Assembly: GCA_023955335.1 (NCBI GenBank)
Contig: JAGSGF010000009.1
Location: forward strand, 1 to 64,000
From: Yoonia sp.
GTDB lineage: Bacteria; Pseudomonadota; Alphaproteobacteria; Rhodobacterales; Rhodobacteraceae
DNA: 64,000 nucleotides
Direction: 5' to 3'
The translations under genes and the position numbers were made by a program. Below are positions 34,398 to 43,515 of this stretch, piece by piece. A model generated the notes under the pieces. That model saw only the letters and a program-made list of their open reading frames with translations, was not told where the DNA came from and searched no databases. The first letter of the stretch is position 1, and every line of letters begins with the position of its first letter.

Positions 34398-35587
34398 AAG
34401 AAGCTGCGTCCTTCCCCAGTATATGGGATGTTCAGATGGTCCGCGACGGATGCGCCGACGTCCACAAAGGCCATGTGGCCCAGTTGTTTGGTGCCGATCC
34501 CGTGCACCAGCACAGGGACCCGTTCGCGCGTGTGATCAGTGCCAATCCAAGTCGGATCGTTACCGTGATCAGCCGTGACGATCAGCAAGTCATCGTCGCG
34601 CAAACGGGGCAGAACACGAGATAGTTCAGCATTAAACCATTCAAGATGCGCAGCGTAACCATCCACGTCACGTCGGTGCCCATATAGGCTGTCAAATTCC
34701 ACAAAATTGGCGAAAACGAATGTGTCGTCGGGGGCTGCATCGACCCGATCACTCAGGTGATCCATCAACGCCACATCACGCCCTTTATAGACCTCATCGA
34801 TCCCGCGCATGGAAAATATATCGCCAATTTTCCCAATGGCTTCAACACGGTGACCCGCCGCATGTGCCATATCGCAGAGCGTATCTGAAGGCGGTGCAAT
34901 CGCGAAATCACGGCGGTATTCAGTCCGTTCAAACCCGTTTTCGGCATCCCCGATGAACGGCCGCGCAATCACGCGCCCCACCTTTAGCTTATGGAGCATC
35001 GGCGCGATATCTTTACACAGCTTGATCAAACGGTCGCGCCCGAACGTGTCTTCATGTGCCGCAATCTGCAGAACGGAATCCACGGACGTGTAGCAGATCG
35101 GCCAGCCAGACGTCATATGCGCGGGCCCTTCATCATCCAGCACTTGGGTGCCGGACGCATAGCGATTGCCCAAAATACCGTCCGTTCCTGCCGCGTCGCA
35201 TATGGCTTGGGTGATATCAGGCGGAAAGGCCGGTTCGGTGTTCGGAAAAACAAACCAATCCCACGGCACTGGCAGGCCTGCCAGTTCCCAATGGCCTGAC
35301 GGTGTATCCTTGCCGTTGGACTTTTCGGTCGCAGCGCCCCACGCGCCTGTCGGGGGCGCACTTAGCCCGGGCGCTTTTAAACCAGATGCAAGCTCCACCG
35401 CAGCCCCAAGACCCAGCGCATCAAGCGTGCCAACTTTCAAAGGTATCCCCGCCTCGGCCCGCGCTTGCGCAATATGACCAAAGGTATTTGCGCCCGTATC
35501 CGGCACGTCCCCGTTAAAGAACTGGTCCGCGTCAGGTGCGCCACCAATCCCCACACTGTCGATCACAATTAGAAATGCGCGGCCCAT
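34394..35587 (-). CDS. deoB: Phosphopentomutase
   Basis: A 397-aa alkaline-phosphatase-fold enzyme interconverting (deoxy)ribose-1- and 5-phosphate. Dinuclear manganese motifs: DSVGIGGAPDADQF at the N-terminus and TADHGNDPTWIGTDHTRE near residue 330. Overlaps add by four bases and abuts deoA directly, linking the phosphorylases to central metabolism. Confidence 0.96.
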   Translation of the reverse strand: MGRAFLIVIDSVGIGGAPDADQFFNGDVPDTGANTFGHIAQARAEAGIPLKVGTLDALGLGAAVELASGLKAPGLSAPPTGAWGAATEKSNGKDTPSGHWELAGLPVPWDWFVFPNTEPAFPPDITQAICDAAGTDGILGNRYASGTQVLDDEGPAHMTSGWPICYTSVDSVLQIAAHEDTFGRDRLIKLCKDIAPMLHKLKVGRVIARPFIGDAENGFERTEYRRDFAIAPPSDTLCDMAHAAGHRVEAIGKIGDIFSMRGIDEVYKGRDVALMDHLSDRVDAAPDDTFVFANFVEFDSLYGHRRDVDGYAAHLEWFNAELSRVLPRLRDDDLLIVTADHGNDPTWIGTDHTRERVPVLVHGIGTKQLGHMAFVDVGASVADHLNIPYTGEGRSFL

Positions 35588-36889
35588 TTACGAAATCCTT
35601 GCACGGACGAGCGGTCGCACGTCGGGATTATCACCAATGGCAATCGCGGCCAGTACGGCAGCGGCAGTCGCCTGCGCGGCATCCTCAGTCGCGGCATGAA
35701 TCGTACAAAGCGGTTGGTTTTGTTCAACTTTAGCGCCTAAACCAATGACATCAGTCAGCCCCACAGCCGGATTTATCCTATCCGTTTCCACACGGCGACC
35801 ACCACCAAGACCGACGACAGCAAGGCCAAGCGCCTCTCCATTAATCGCGGTGATGTGACCGTCTGTGGGGGCCATCACGTCACCGACAACAGGTGCCGCT
35901 GGCAAATGCGTGCGCCAGTCTTCGGCCATATCAGGTGGTCCGCCCATCTGTGCGATCATGGCCGCAAAATGCGTCATTGCGCGGCCAGACGAGATGGCGT
36001 CTTTGAGCTTTTCTTCAGCCTCGCCCTCGGCTTCACCGTATAAGGCCAAAACACGCGCGCCCAGTGCGATGGTCAAATCGTGCAGGCGGGGCGCAGCAAG
36101 CCTGTTGCCTGACAACACCTCCATACAGACCGCGACTTCGACAGCATTGCCCAGCGCAGGTGCAAGGGGTTCGTCCATGTCCGTCACAAGGGCGGCTGTC
36201 GGACAGCCGGCGTCATTGGCCACGTCGACCAATGCGCGGGCCAGCGCTTCCGCCTCTTTTTGCGTTTTCATAAACGCGCCCGATCCGGTTTTGACATCCA
36301 AAACGAGCCCTTCTAGCCCAGCAGCCAGCTTTTTCGATAGGATCGAGGCCGTGATCAGGTCGATGCTATCGACAGTCGCCGTCACATCGCGGATCGCATA
36401 AAGCCGTTTGTCCGCAGGTGCGATGGCCCCGGTAGCCCCCACAATGGCGCAGCCCGTTTTGCGCAAAATCCGACGTAGCTTGGCCTCGGATACATCCGTT
36501 TTAACACCGGGGATTGCTTCGAGCTTATCAAGCGTGCCGCCTGTATGCCCAAGCCCACGGCCCGAAATCATTGGTACAAACACACCACAAGCAGCCAACA
36601 TCGGGGCCAGCAAAAGCGATACAGGATCGCCCACACCGCCCGTTGAATGTTTGTCCAGAACCGGCCCGTCAAGGTCCCATTTGAGCACATCACCGCTATC
36701 GCGCATACCTGTCGTCAGCGCCACACGGCCCGCATCGGACAGGCCGTTAAGACAGACAGCCATGGCGAACGCACCGGCTTGGGCGTCAGTCACGGCACCA
36801 GTCGATAACCCATTGGTAAACCACTGTAGTTCGGCGTCAGTTGGCGGGATATTCCCTTTGATTTTCGCGATGATGGCACGGGCATCCAT
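35588..36889 (-). CDS. deoA: Thymidine phosphorylase
   Basis: A 433-aa pyrimidine nucleoside phosphorylase giving the base and deoxyribose-1-phosphate. The phosphate-binding glycine-rich segment is KHSTGGVGDPVSLLLAP, followed by the family signature SGRGLGHTGGTLDKLEAIPG. Complete. Sits between cdd, three bases upstream, and deoB, which starts at the next base. Confidence 0.96.
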   Translation of the reverse strand: MDARAIIAKIKGNIPPTDAELQWFTNGLSTGAVTDAQAGAFAMAVCLNGLSDAGRVALTTGMRDSGDVLKWDLDGPVLDKHSTGGVGDPVSLLLAPMLAACGVFVPMISGRGLGHTGGTLDKLEAIPGVKTDVSEAKLRRILRKTGCAIVGATGAIAPADKRLYAIRDVTATVDSIDLITASILSKKLAAGLEGLVLDVKTGSGAFMKTQKEAEALARALVDVANDAGCPTAALVTDMDEPLAPALGNAVEVAVCMEVLSGNRLAAPRLHDLTIALGARVLALYGEAEGEAEEKLKDAISSGRAMTHFAAMIAQMGGPPDMAEDWRTHLPAAPVVGDVMAPTDGHITAINGEALGLAVVGLGGGRRVETDRINPAVGLTDVIGLGAKVEQNQPLCTIHAATEDAAQATAAAVLAAIAIGDNPDVRPLVRARIS

Positions 36890-36892
36890 GTG

Positions 36893-37285
36893 TTAAACGC
36901 GGCTCATATAGTCAGCGTCAAAGCCGCCGGGAAGCAGCTTGCCGACTGTCGTTTTCAACACGGTCCCATCGGTGGTCGCCAAAGTGACAACCACTTCGCC
37001 ATCCGCGAATTCTGCAATCTTTTGGCGACAACCGCCGCAGGGCGATACAGGCTGAGGGCTGTCGGCGATAACGGCCACTGCAGCGATTTGCGTGTCGCCA
37101 CCAGCGATCATGGCCGCAATCGCGCCCGCCTCGGCACAGGTCCCTTCCGGATAGGCCACATTTTCGACGTTGCACCCAACATAGACCGTGCCAGAGGCCG
37201 CCTGCACCGCAGCGCCAACCTTGAATTTCGAATAGGGTGCATAAGCGTTTTCACGCACAGCGCGGGCGGTTTCGATTAATGACAT
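36893..37285 (-). CDS. cdd: Cytidine deaminase
   Basis: A 130-aa homotetramer-type enzyme deaminating (deoxy)cytidine. Zinc site: CAEAGAIAAMI (cysteine and catalytic glutamate; most relatives have CAER) and PCGGCRQKI (two cysteines). The substrate segment CNVENVAYPEGT is in place. AGGAGT precedes the ATG. First gene of the salvage operon; only 39 bases separate it from the upstream cupin gene, so read-through from that gene is possible. Confidence 0.95.
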   Translation of the reverse strand: MSLIETARAVRENAYAPYSKFKVGAAVQAASGTVYVGCNVENVAYPEGTCAEAGAIAAMIAGGDTQIAAVAVIADSPQPVSPCGGCRQKIAEFADGEVVVTLATTDGTVLKTTVGKLLPGGFDADYMSRV

Positions 37286-37324
37286 GGAATGACTCCTGCT
37301 TTGGCGTTACTTTTTATCTTTTGG

Positions 37325-38422
37325 TCAATAATTTGCAAGGCGACTGTTGAGCTTAAATATGCCCGGCAAGGACACCTCCAACAACTCAAGATCACCCGAC
37401 GGATCAGCATACCGTGTCGCCATATCCGGCGGAATGACAAAAGCGTCGCCTGCGGACAGCCGGAAAGGGTCTTTGCCTTCGCCCTCTAGCGTCATCTGTC
37501 CTTCGAGAACAAACGTGAAATGGATGTCGGCATCATGAGCCGTCCAGTCCGGCACCCCCGTCCCACGCCGCAGCACCTTCACCCCCGCCACATTTTGCGT
37601 GTTGCGTGCGATGGTGGTGTCGCGGGCATCAAAACCTGCCCGGTCGGGTGTCCAAGTCGCATCAGCACCAATGTTATGCACAAACCGCTGTCCCTGCCAG
37701 TCCCGATCAGGGCGCAGATCAGTGGTTGGCAGCGTCATATCGTGGTCAATCTCGGTGATGTGCTCGGCTGGCACGCCAATCTCGATCACTTCGATCCCGT
37801 CTGATGCCTCAAGCACGCGGTGGCGAATTTCAGGAGGCTGGATGAAACAATCGCCGGCATGCAGGCGGATCGGGCCACCTTGATCCTCGTAGACCACGTC
37901 GACCCAACCGCAATAGCAATAGATCAACTGGAACCCCACGCGGTGGAAATGCACCATATCTGGCACAGGGCCACCGTCAGGAATGCGAATGTGGCTGGCA
38001 ATGATGGACCCGCCAAGCCGCGTCGGGATCAAATCGCGATACTGCATACCTGCGCGACCAATCACCCAAGGCGCTTGATCCGCAAGGCGGCGCACGACAA
38101 AGGCATGTTCGGTTGTCGGCAATTCCAGCGGAGGGTGCAAAGGCGCAATGTCGACATGCGTACCACCCGGTGCGGTTAAGGTTTTGCCCCCCTCCGCAAA
38201 GTCCGCATCATCGGTCATGATGCGCAAATGCGCCGCCGGATCATCGCTGGCCTCTAGCCGCACGCGCAGCCCGTGGCCGGAATAAACGGCAACTGCCGGA
38301 TCATCTGCCGGATAGATCGTGTCCAACCGCATCCGTAGCGTTTTGTCGAAAAACCCAAGATCGGCACGCAAGTTGGTGGTGGGCAGGCGCACTTCAGCGC
38401 GAATTTCGTGATTATTTGTCAT
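37325..38422 (-). CDS. Bicupin protein with N-terminal VOC-like segment
   Basis: A 365-aa protein. Residues about 1-60 (LPTTNLRADLGFFDKTLRM) look like one half of a VOC/glyoxalase domain. Then two cupin units: the first around residues 155-235 (MVHFHRVGFQLIYCYCGWV with metal-type histidine, later LHAGDCFIQPP), the second around 290-350 (HFTFVLEGQMTLEGEGK, then SAGDAFVIPP). Cupin enzymes range from dioxygenases to isomerases; no substrate can be named. Start at ATG 38422. The gene is divergent from maeB and could lead into cdd. Confidence 0.75.
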   Translation of the reverse strand: MTNNHEIRAEVRLPTTNLRADLGFFDKTLRMRLDTIYPADDPAVAVYSGHGLRVRLEASDDPAAHLRIMTDDADFAEGGKTLTAPGGTHVDIAPLHPPLELPTTEHAFVVRRLADQAPWVIGRAGMQYRDLIPTRLGGSIIASHIRIPDGGPVPDMVHFHRVGFQLIYCYCGWVDVVYEDQGGPIRLHAGDCFIQPPEIRHRVLEASDGIEVIEIGVPAEHITEIDHDMTLPTTDLRPDRDWQGQRFVHNIGADATWTPDRAGFDARDTTIARNTQNVAGVKVLRRGTGVPDWTAHDADIHFTFVLEGQMTLEGEGKDPFRLSAGDAFVIPPDMATRYADPSGDLELLEVSLPGIFKLNSRLANY

Positions 38423-38513
38423 GAAACAAGCCTGATCCGACCGATCAAAATTTGCAAGACCGCACGGCTTTTTGTGTATACAAAGCATCGAGCTTGCCCT
38501 TGGGGCAGAAAAG

Positions 38514-38531
38514 TAGTTTAACGTTAAACTA
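38514..38531. promoter_or_regulatory. Perfect 18-bp palindrome before maeB
   Basis: TAGTTTAACGTTAAACTA reads the same on both strands. It lies 17 bases before the malic enzyme ATG, in the 126-base gap shared with the divergent cupin gene, where it would cover the 5' untranslated region or promoter of maeB. Likely the operator of a dimeric regulator; the regulator is unknown. Confidence 0.6.
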
Positions 38532-38548
38532 TACCGCAGGGGGACCCT

Positions 38549-40828
38549 ATGACAGACAAGACGAATGACCGCGCCCGTCAGGCCGCATTGGACTATCACC
38601 AATTTCCAAAGCCCGGAAAATTGGAAATCCGCGCGACCAAGCCAATGGCCAACAGCCGCGACCTTGCCCGCGCCTATTCCCCCGGCGTCGCAGAAGCCTG
38701 TATTGAGATCGCCAAAAATGCTGAGACGGCCCGCGATTACACCTCTCGGGGCAATCTCGTTGCAGTGGTTACCAACGGCTCGGCTGTGCTTGGGCTTGGC
38801 AACATTGGCGCGCTTGCGTCCAAACCTGTGATGGAAGGCAAAGCCGTCCTGTTCAAGAAATTCGCCAACATCGACTGTTTTGACATCGAGCTGAACGAGG
38901 CCGACCCTGAAAAACTAGCGGATATCGTGTGTGCGTTGGAACCCACATTTGGCGCGATCAACCTTGAAGACATCAAAGCCCCTGAATGTTTCATCGTTGA
39001 AAAGCTGTGCCGCGAACGCATGAATATCCCCGTGTTCCACGACGACCAGCACGGCACCGCGATTGTCGTGAGCGCGGCTGCGACCAACGCCCTGCGGCTC
39101 GCAAAAAAGGATTTTGCCGACATAAAAGTCGTCAGCACAGGCGGCGGCGCAGCGGGCATCGCCTGTCTCAATATGTTGCTGAAACTGGGCGTTAAACGTG
39201 AAAACGTGTGGCTATGTGATATCCAAGGCCTTGTTTACAATGGCCGCGAAAAGGATATGACCCCGCAAAAAGCCGCGTTCGCCCAAGGCAGCACGGCTGC
39301 CACGCTTGGTGATGTCATTGACGGCGCCGACCTGTTCCTTGGTCTGTCTGGCCCCGGTGTGCTGAAGCCCGACATGGTCGCCAAAATGGCAGACACTCCG
39401 ATCATTTTCGCGCTCGCCAATCCGAACCCTGAAATTGACCCTACCGAAGCCCGCGCTGTGAACCCGAATGCGATTATCGCAACAGGCCGATCTGATTTCC
39501 CGAACCAAGTGAACAACGTCCTGTGCTTCCCGTTTATTTTCCGCGGGGCCTTGGATGTGGGTGCGACTGACATCAACGACGAGATGAAAATCGCCTGCGT
39601 TGAAGGCATCGCCGAACTTGCGCGCATGACCACCAGTGCCGAAACCGCCGCCGTATACCACGGCGAAAAGCTGACGTTCGGGGTGGATTACCTTATTCCC
39701 AAGCCATTTGACCCACGTCTTATGGGCGTCGTTGCAACCGCTGTTGCAGCTGCTGCGATTACAACGGGTGTCGCCACCCGCCCCATCGCGGATATGGAGG
39801 CTTATAAGGCGAACCTCGACGCCTCTGTCTTCAAATCCTCGATGATTATGCGCCCCGTATTCGAGGCTGCCCGTGGTGCCGAGCGCAATATTGTTTTTGC
39901 CGAGGGCGAAGATGAACGCGTATTGCGCGCGGCCCAAGCGATCATCGAAGAAACCACCGACAAGCCGATCTTGATTGGCCGCCCAGAGGTCATTGAACTG
40001 CGTTGCGAACGTGCGGGCCTGAAAATCCGGCCGCAGGTCGACTTTGAAATCGTGAACCCCGAAAACGATCCACGGTATTATGACTATTGGAACACCTACC
40101 ACGACATCATGGCCCGTAAAGGCGTGACGCCGGATCTGGCCAAGGCGATCATGCGCACGAACACAACTGCGATTGGCGCAGTTATGGTGCAGCGCGGCGA
40201 AGCCGACAGTCTGATCTGCGGCACATTCGGTCAGTTCCTTTGGCATCTCAACTATGTGCGCCAAATCCTTGGTACCAAAGACCTCCACCCTGTAGCAGCG
40301 ATGTCGTTGATGATCTTGGAAGACGGCCCGTTGTTTGTGGCGGATACCCAAGTTCACCCGCAGCCGACCCCGGAACAGATCGCGGAAACAGTGATCAGTG
40401 CGGCCCGCCACGTCGGTCGGTTTGGCGTCACCCCAAAAATTGCGCTGTGTTCACATAGCCAGTTCGGCAACCTCGATTGCGACACTGGCCGCCGGATGCG
40501 TGGCGCAATGGAAATTCTCGACAGCGTACCGCGTGATTTTGATTATGAAGGCGAGATGCAGCTTGATGCGGCGCTCGACGTGGACTTGCGCAACCGGATT
40601 TTCCCCAATGCCCACCTTAATGGTGCCGCAAACTGCGTCGTGTTTGCCAATACCGATGCAGCATCAGGCGTGCGCAACATCCTGAAAATGAAGGGCGGCG
40701 GCCTGGAAGTTGGCCCGATCCTGATGGGCATGGGCAACCGCGCGCATATCGTCACACCGTCGATCACGGCACGCGGTCTTTTGAACATGTCCGCAATTGC
40801 AGGCACGCCGGTGGCGCACTACGGCTAA
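38549..40828 (+). CDS. maeB: NADP-dependent malic enzyme (MaeB type, with phosphotransacetylase-like domain)
   Basis: A 759-aa hybrid enzyme. Residues about 1-430 are malic enzyme (AYSPGVAEACIEIAKN, FHDDQHGTAIVVSAAA, the nucleotide loop STGGGAAGIACLN), which decarboxylates malate to pyruvate. Residues about 440-759 match phosphotransacetylase (RNIVFAEGEDERVLRAAQ), in this class usually non-catalytic and used for acetyl-CoA control. GGGGG precedes the ATG. It could supply NADPH and pyruvate during growth on acyl compounds. Confidence 0.95.
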   Translation: MTDKTNDRARQAALDYHQFPKPGKLEIRATKPMANSRDLARAYSPGVAEACIEIAKNAETARDYTSRGNLVAVVTNGSAVLGLGNIGALASKPVMEGKAVLFKKFANIDCFDIELNEADPEKLADIVCALEPTFGAINLEDIKAPECFIVEKLCRERMNIPVFHDDQHGTAIVVSAAATNALRLAKKDFADIKVVSTGGGAAGIACLNMLLKLGVKRENVWLCDIQGLVYNGREKDMTPQKAAFAQGSTAATLGDVIDGADLFLGLSGPGVLKPDMVAKMADTPIIFALANPNPEIDPTEARAVNPNAIIATGRSDFPNQVNNVLCFPFIFRGALDVGATDINDEMKIACVEGIAELARMTTSAETAAVYHGEKLTFGVDYLIPKPFDPRLMGVVATAVAAAAITTGVATRPIADMEAYKANLDASVFKSSMIMRPVFEAARGAERNIVFAEGEDERVLRAAQAIIEETTDKPILIGRPEVIELRCERAGLKIRPQVDFEIVNPENDPRYYDYWNTYHDIMARKGVTPDLAKAIMRTNTTAIGAVMVQRGEADSLICGTFGQFLWHLNYVRQILGTKDLHPVAAMSLMILEDGPLFVADTQVHPQPTPEQIAETVISAARHVGRFGVTPKIALCSHSQFGNLDCDTGRRMRGAMEILDSVPRDFDYEGEMQLDAALDVDLRNRIFPNAHLNGAANCVVFANTDAASGVRNILKMKGGGLEVGPILMGMGNRAHIVTPSITARGLLNMSAIAGTPVAHYG

Positions 40829-40867
40829 CGTCGCCTGTGTTAAGAAATTGACTCCAGATTCCTGTTA

Positions 40868-40891
40868 GCGCCGCAATCAAGCTTGCGGCGC
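40868..40891. terminator. GC-rich hairpin between maeB and prpE
   Basis: GCGCCGCAA (40868-40876) and TTGCGGCGC (40883-40891) form a perfect 9-bp stem with a TCAAGC loop. No T-run follows, so it may slow or end maeB transcription with Rho or act as a processing signal. Confidence 0.5.
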
Positions 40892-40892
40892 A

Positions 40893-40917
40893 CAAATGTC
40901 CTGCTTACACATTTGTA
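40893..40917. promoter_or_regulatory. ACAAATG / CATTTGT dyad upstream of prpE
   Basis: ACAAATG and CATTTGT form a 7-bp inverted repeat with about ten bases between, just 25 bases before the prpE ATG. It could be an operator for a short-chain acyl-CoA regulator. It does not match the TTTGCAAA-type sites I associate with PccR/RamB. Confidence 0.35.
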
Positions 40918-40941
40918 ATACATTTAGGGGAGGACGGCACG

Positions 40942-42834
40942 ATGGGCTATTCAGAGGTTTACAAAAGCTGGCAGGACGATCCAGAGGCATTTTGGATGGA
41001 TCAAGCCCGCGCCATTGATTGGGTCAAACCGCCCAGCCGTGCGCTTAACGCCGATAACGCCCCCTTGTATGAATGGTTCACCGACGCACAGGTCAACGCT
41101 TGTTATAACGCCGTTGACCGTCACGTGAAAAACGGACGCGGTGACCAAACCGCAATTATCTATGACAGCCCGATCACCGGAAAAAAGGGCACGACGTCTT
41201 TTGCCGAACTACAGGTTCAGACGGCGTCTCTTGCTGGTGCACTCCGCGACCAAGGCATTGTGTCCGGCGACCGCGTCATCATCTATATGCCAATGGTCCC
41301 AGAGGCCCTTGTGGCCATGCTTGCCTGTGCGCGCATCGGAGCCGTGCATTCGGTCGTGTTTGGTGGTTTTGCGGCCAATGAGCTTGCTGTGCGGATCGAC
41401 GATGCGACGCCCAAGGCGATAATTGCCGCGTCCTGCGGTGTAGAACCCGGACGCGTTGTTGCCTATAAGCCGCTGCTCGACGGCGCAATCGATATGGCCA
41501 CACACAAGCCCGATTTCACGATCATTTTGCAACGGACAGAAGGCCCCTGTGACCTGATCGCAGGCCGCGACCACGATTGGCACGATGTGCAAGCTGGCGT
41601 CGTACCTGCCGATTGCGTGCCTGTGTCCGGCGACCACCCAGCCTATATCCTTTATACATCCGGTACGACCGGCGCGCCAAAGGGAGTTGTGCGTCCGACC
41701 GCTGGCCATCTTGTCGCGCTCAACTGGACCATGAAATCCATCTACAACGTCGACCCCGGCGATGTATTCTGGGCGGCGTCCGATGTCGGCTGGGTCGTCG
41801 GACATTCGTACATCTGCTATGGTCCGCTGATTGCGGGCAACACCACCGTGGTGTTTGAGGGCAAGCCGGTTGGCACCCCGGACGCAGGCACATTCTGGCG
41901 CGTGATCGAAGAACACAATGTCCGGTCATTCTTTACTGCCCCGACAGCTTTTCGGGCGATCAAGCGCGAAGACCCCAAGGGCGAGCTGATCAAGAACTAC
42001 GATATCTCGTGCTTGCGTGCGCTGTACCTTGCAGGGGAACGGGCCGATCCAGATACGATTGAATGGGCGCAAAAGATCATGGGCGTGCCTGTCTACGACC
42101 ATTGGTGGCAGACCGAAACGGGCTACACCATTGCAGGCAACCCCGCAGGCATCGAAGCCCTGCCCGTCAAAATTGGCAGCCCTACCGTGGCGATGCCCGG
42201 CTATGACGTGCAAATCCTTGATGATGCGGGCCATCCCGTCGCAGCGGGCGAATTAGGGGCTATCGCGATTAAGCTGCCCTTGCCGCCCGGCACACTGCCG
42301 ACACTTTGGAATGCCGAAGAGCGTTTCAAGAAATCCTACCTGAACACCTTCCCCGGTTATTATGAAACCGGCGATGCGGGCATGATCGACAATGACGGCT
42401 ACCTTTACATCATGGCGCGCACGAATGACGTGATCAACGTGGCGGGGCATCGGTTGTCGACGGGTGCGATGGAAGAGGTGCTTGCAGGCCACCCAGACGT
42501 GGCCGAATGCGCCGTGATCGGGGTCGGCGATACGCTGAAAGGGCAGCTGCCGCTTGGGTTTGTATGCACCAACACCGGCACCGCAAAATCTGACGCGGAT
42601 ATTCAGGCTGAATGCATCAAGCTGGTGCGTGAAAAGATCGGCCCAGTGGCCGCGTTCAAACTGATCACCGTCGTGGACCGCCTGCCCAAAACACGGTCCG
42701 GCAAAATCCTGCGCGGCACGATGGTCAACATCGCGGACAGCAAGCCCTACAAAATGCCCGCAACAATCGATGATCCAGCGATCTTGGACGAGATCAAAGC
42801 GGCGTTACAGCCCATGGGGTACGCAAAAGACTAG
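40942..42834 (+). CDS. prpE: Propionyl-CoA synthetase
   Basis: A 630-aa acyl-CoA synthetase of the acetyl/propionyl-CoA synthetase branch. N-terminal ACS domain begins at YSEVYKSWQDDPEAFW. Adenylation motifs: YTSGTTGAPKGVVRPTAGH, WWQTETGYTIAG and YYETGDAGMIDNDGY; the catalytic lysine is in KTRSGKILRGT. The VRPTAGHLVALNWTM stretch and length point to PrpE over Acs. GGGGAGG precedes the ATG. MeaB at 52 kb serves the later methylmalonyl step of propionate use. Confidence 0.9.
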   Translation: MGYSEVYKSWQDDPEAFWMDQARAIDWVKPPSRALNADNAPLYEWFTDAQVNACYNAVDRHVKNGRGDQTAIIYDSPITGKKGTTSFAELQVQTASLAGALRDQGIVSGDRVIIYMPMVPEALVAMLACARIGAVHSVVFGGFAANELAVRIDDATPKAIIAASCGVEPGRVVAYKPLLDGAIDMATHKPDFTIILQRTEGPCDLIAGRDHDWHDVQAGVVPADCVPVSGDHPAYILYTSGTTGAPKGVVRPTAGHLVALNWTMKSIYNVDPGDVFWAASDVGWVVGHSYICYGPLIAGNTTVVFEGKPVGTPDAGTFWRVIEEHNVRSFFTAPTAFRAIKREDPKGELIKNYDISCLRALYLAGERADPDTIEWAQKIMGVPVYDHWWQTETGYTIAGNPAGIEALPVKIGSPTVAMPGYDVQILDDAGHPVAAGELGAIAIKLPLPPGTLPTLWNAEERFKKSYLNTFPGYYETGDAGMIDNDGYLYIMARTNDVINVAGHRLSTGAMEEVLAGHPDVAECAVIGVGDTLKGQLPLGFVCTNTGTAKSDADIQAECIKLVREKIGPVAAFKLITVVDRLPKTRSGKILRGTMVNIADSKPYKMPATIDDPAILDEIKAALQPMGYAKD

Positions 42835-42873
42835 AGATGGAAGTCAGCTTTGCGCCAAAATTGACGTCCTTGT

Positions 42874-43425
42874 TCAGTCTGTGGCAATCGTCGCGGTAAA
42901 GACATCAATGTCCTTGTCCGATTGGTTTTGATCCAACAAAAACCCCTGCTTTCGCAGGACATGCGCTGATGCCGCGTTGCCTTTAGCAACGCCACCAATC
43001 AAGGTTATCGGCGCATGTCGTCCAGCTTCTTTCAAAAGGCCTTTGATCAGTTCCGATGCATAGCCCTTTCGCCAAGCAGCCTGAGACAGCAAATACCCAA
43101 TGTGAATGTTCAAATTGGCCTCGGATGTCGGATCATCAACGAGGATCAAAAGCCCGATAAGTGTCTTGGAGTGCGTATTATTTATTAAGTAGACATCGCT
43201 CTCTTGGGCACGATCGTTGATCCAATTTAAAACGGCTGTGGTCGTCTGTTCGACCTGCAGCGATGGCGGAAGATACGCGAGCACATGTGGGGTGAGGATT
43301 TGCACCAGCGTTTCCGCCAATTGCAGCTTGTTTTCGCTGTCTGCTATCGCCGGGGACCAATGCAAAACTGACAGCCTCTCGGTCCGAAAGCCGTTTATCA
43401 ATGGTGTGATTGGATCAACATTCAT
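42874..43425 (-). CDS. GNAT family N-acetyltransferase
   Basis: A 183-aa acetyltransferase of the RimJ-like type. N-terminal GFRTERLSVLHW is the usual first strand, LNIHIGYLLSQAAWRKGYASE holds the acetyl-CoA loop (R-K-G-Y-A), and ASAHVLRKQGF is the last helix and strand. Acceptor unknown. Start at ATG 43425; an upstream reading would add 25 unconserved residues with cysteines. Base composition is a little more AT-rich than neighbours. Confidence 0.82.
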   Translation of the reverse strand: MNVDPITPLINGFRTERLSVLHWSPAIADSENKLQLAETLVQILTPHVLAYLPPSLQVEQTTTAVLNWINDRAQESDVYLINNTHSKTLIGLLILVDDPTSEANLNIHIGYLLSQAAWRKGYASELIKGLLKEAGRHAPITLIGGVAKGNAASAHVLRKQGFLLDQNQSDKDIDVFTATIATD

Positions 43426-43515
43426 GAGGGTTGTTTCGCCTGATTTCTGTCTGGCGCACTCGGGGCACCAAGAGCGAATGACGGGCAAGCTTGTCGGCAA
43501 AGCCGCCTGCCAATC

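Noticed and set aside
39212-40411. Long open frame (399 codons) on the minus strand opposite maeB
   Set aside because: It lies wholly inside the unmistakable malic enzyme gene, has no family features and shows the composition expected from the opposite strand of GC-rich coding DNA.
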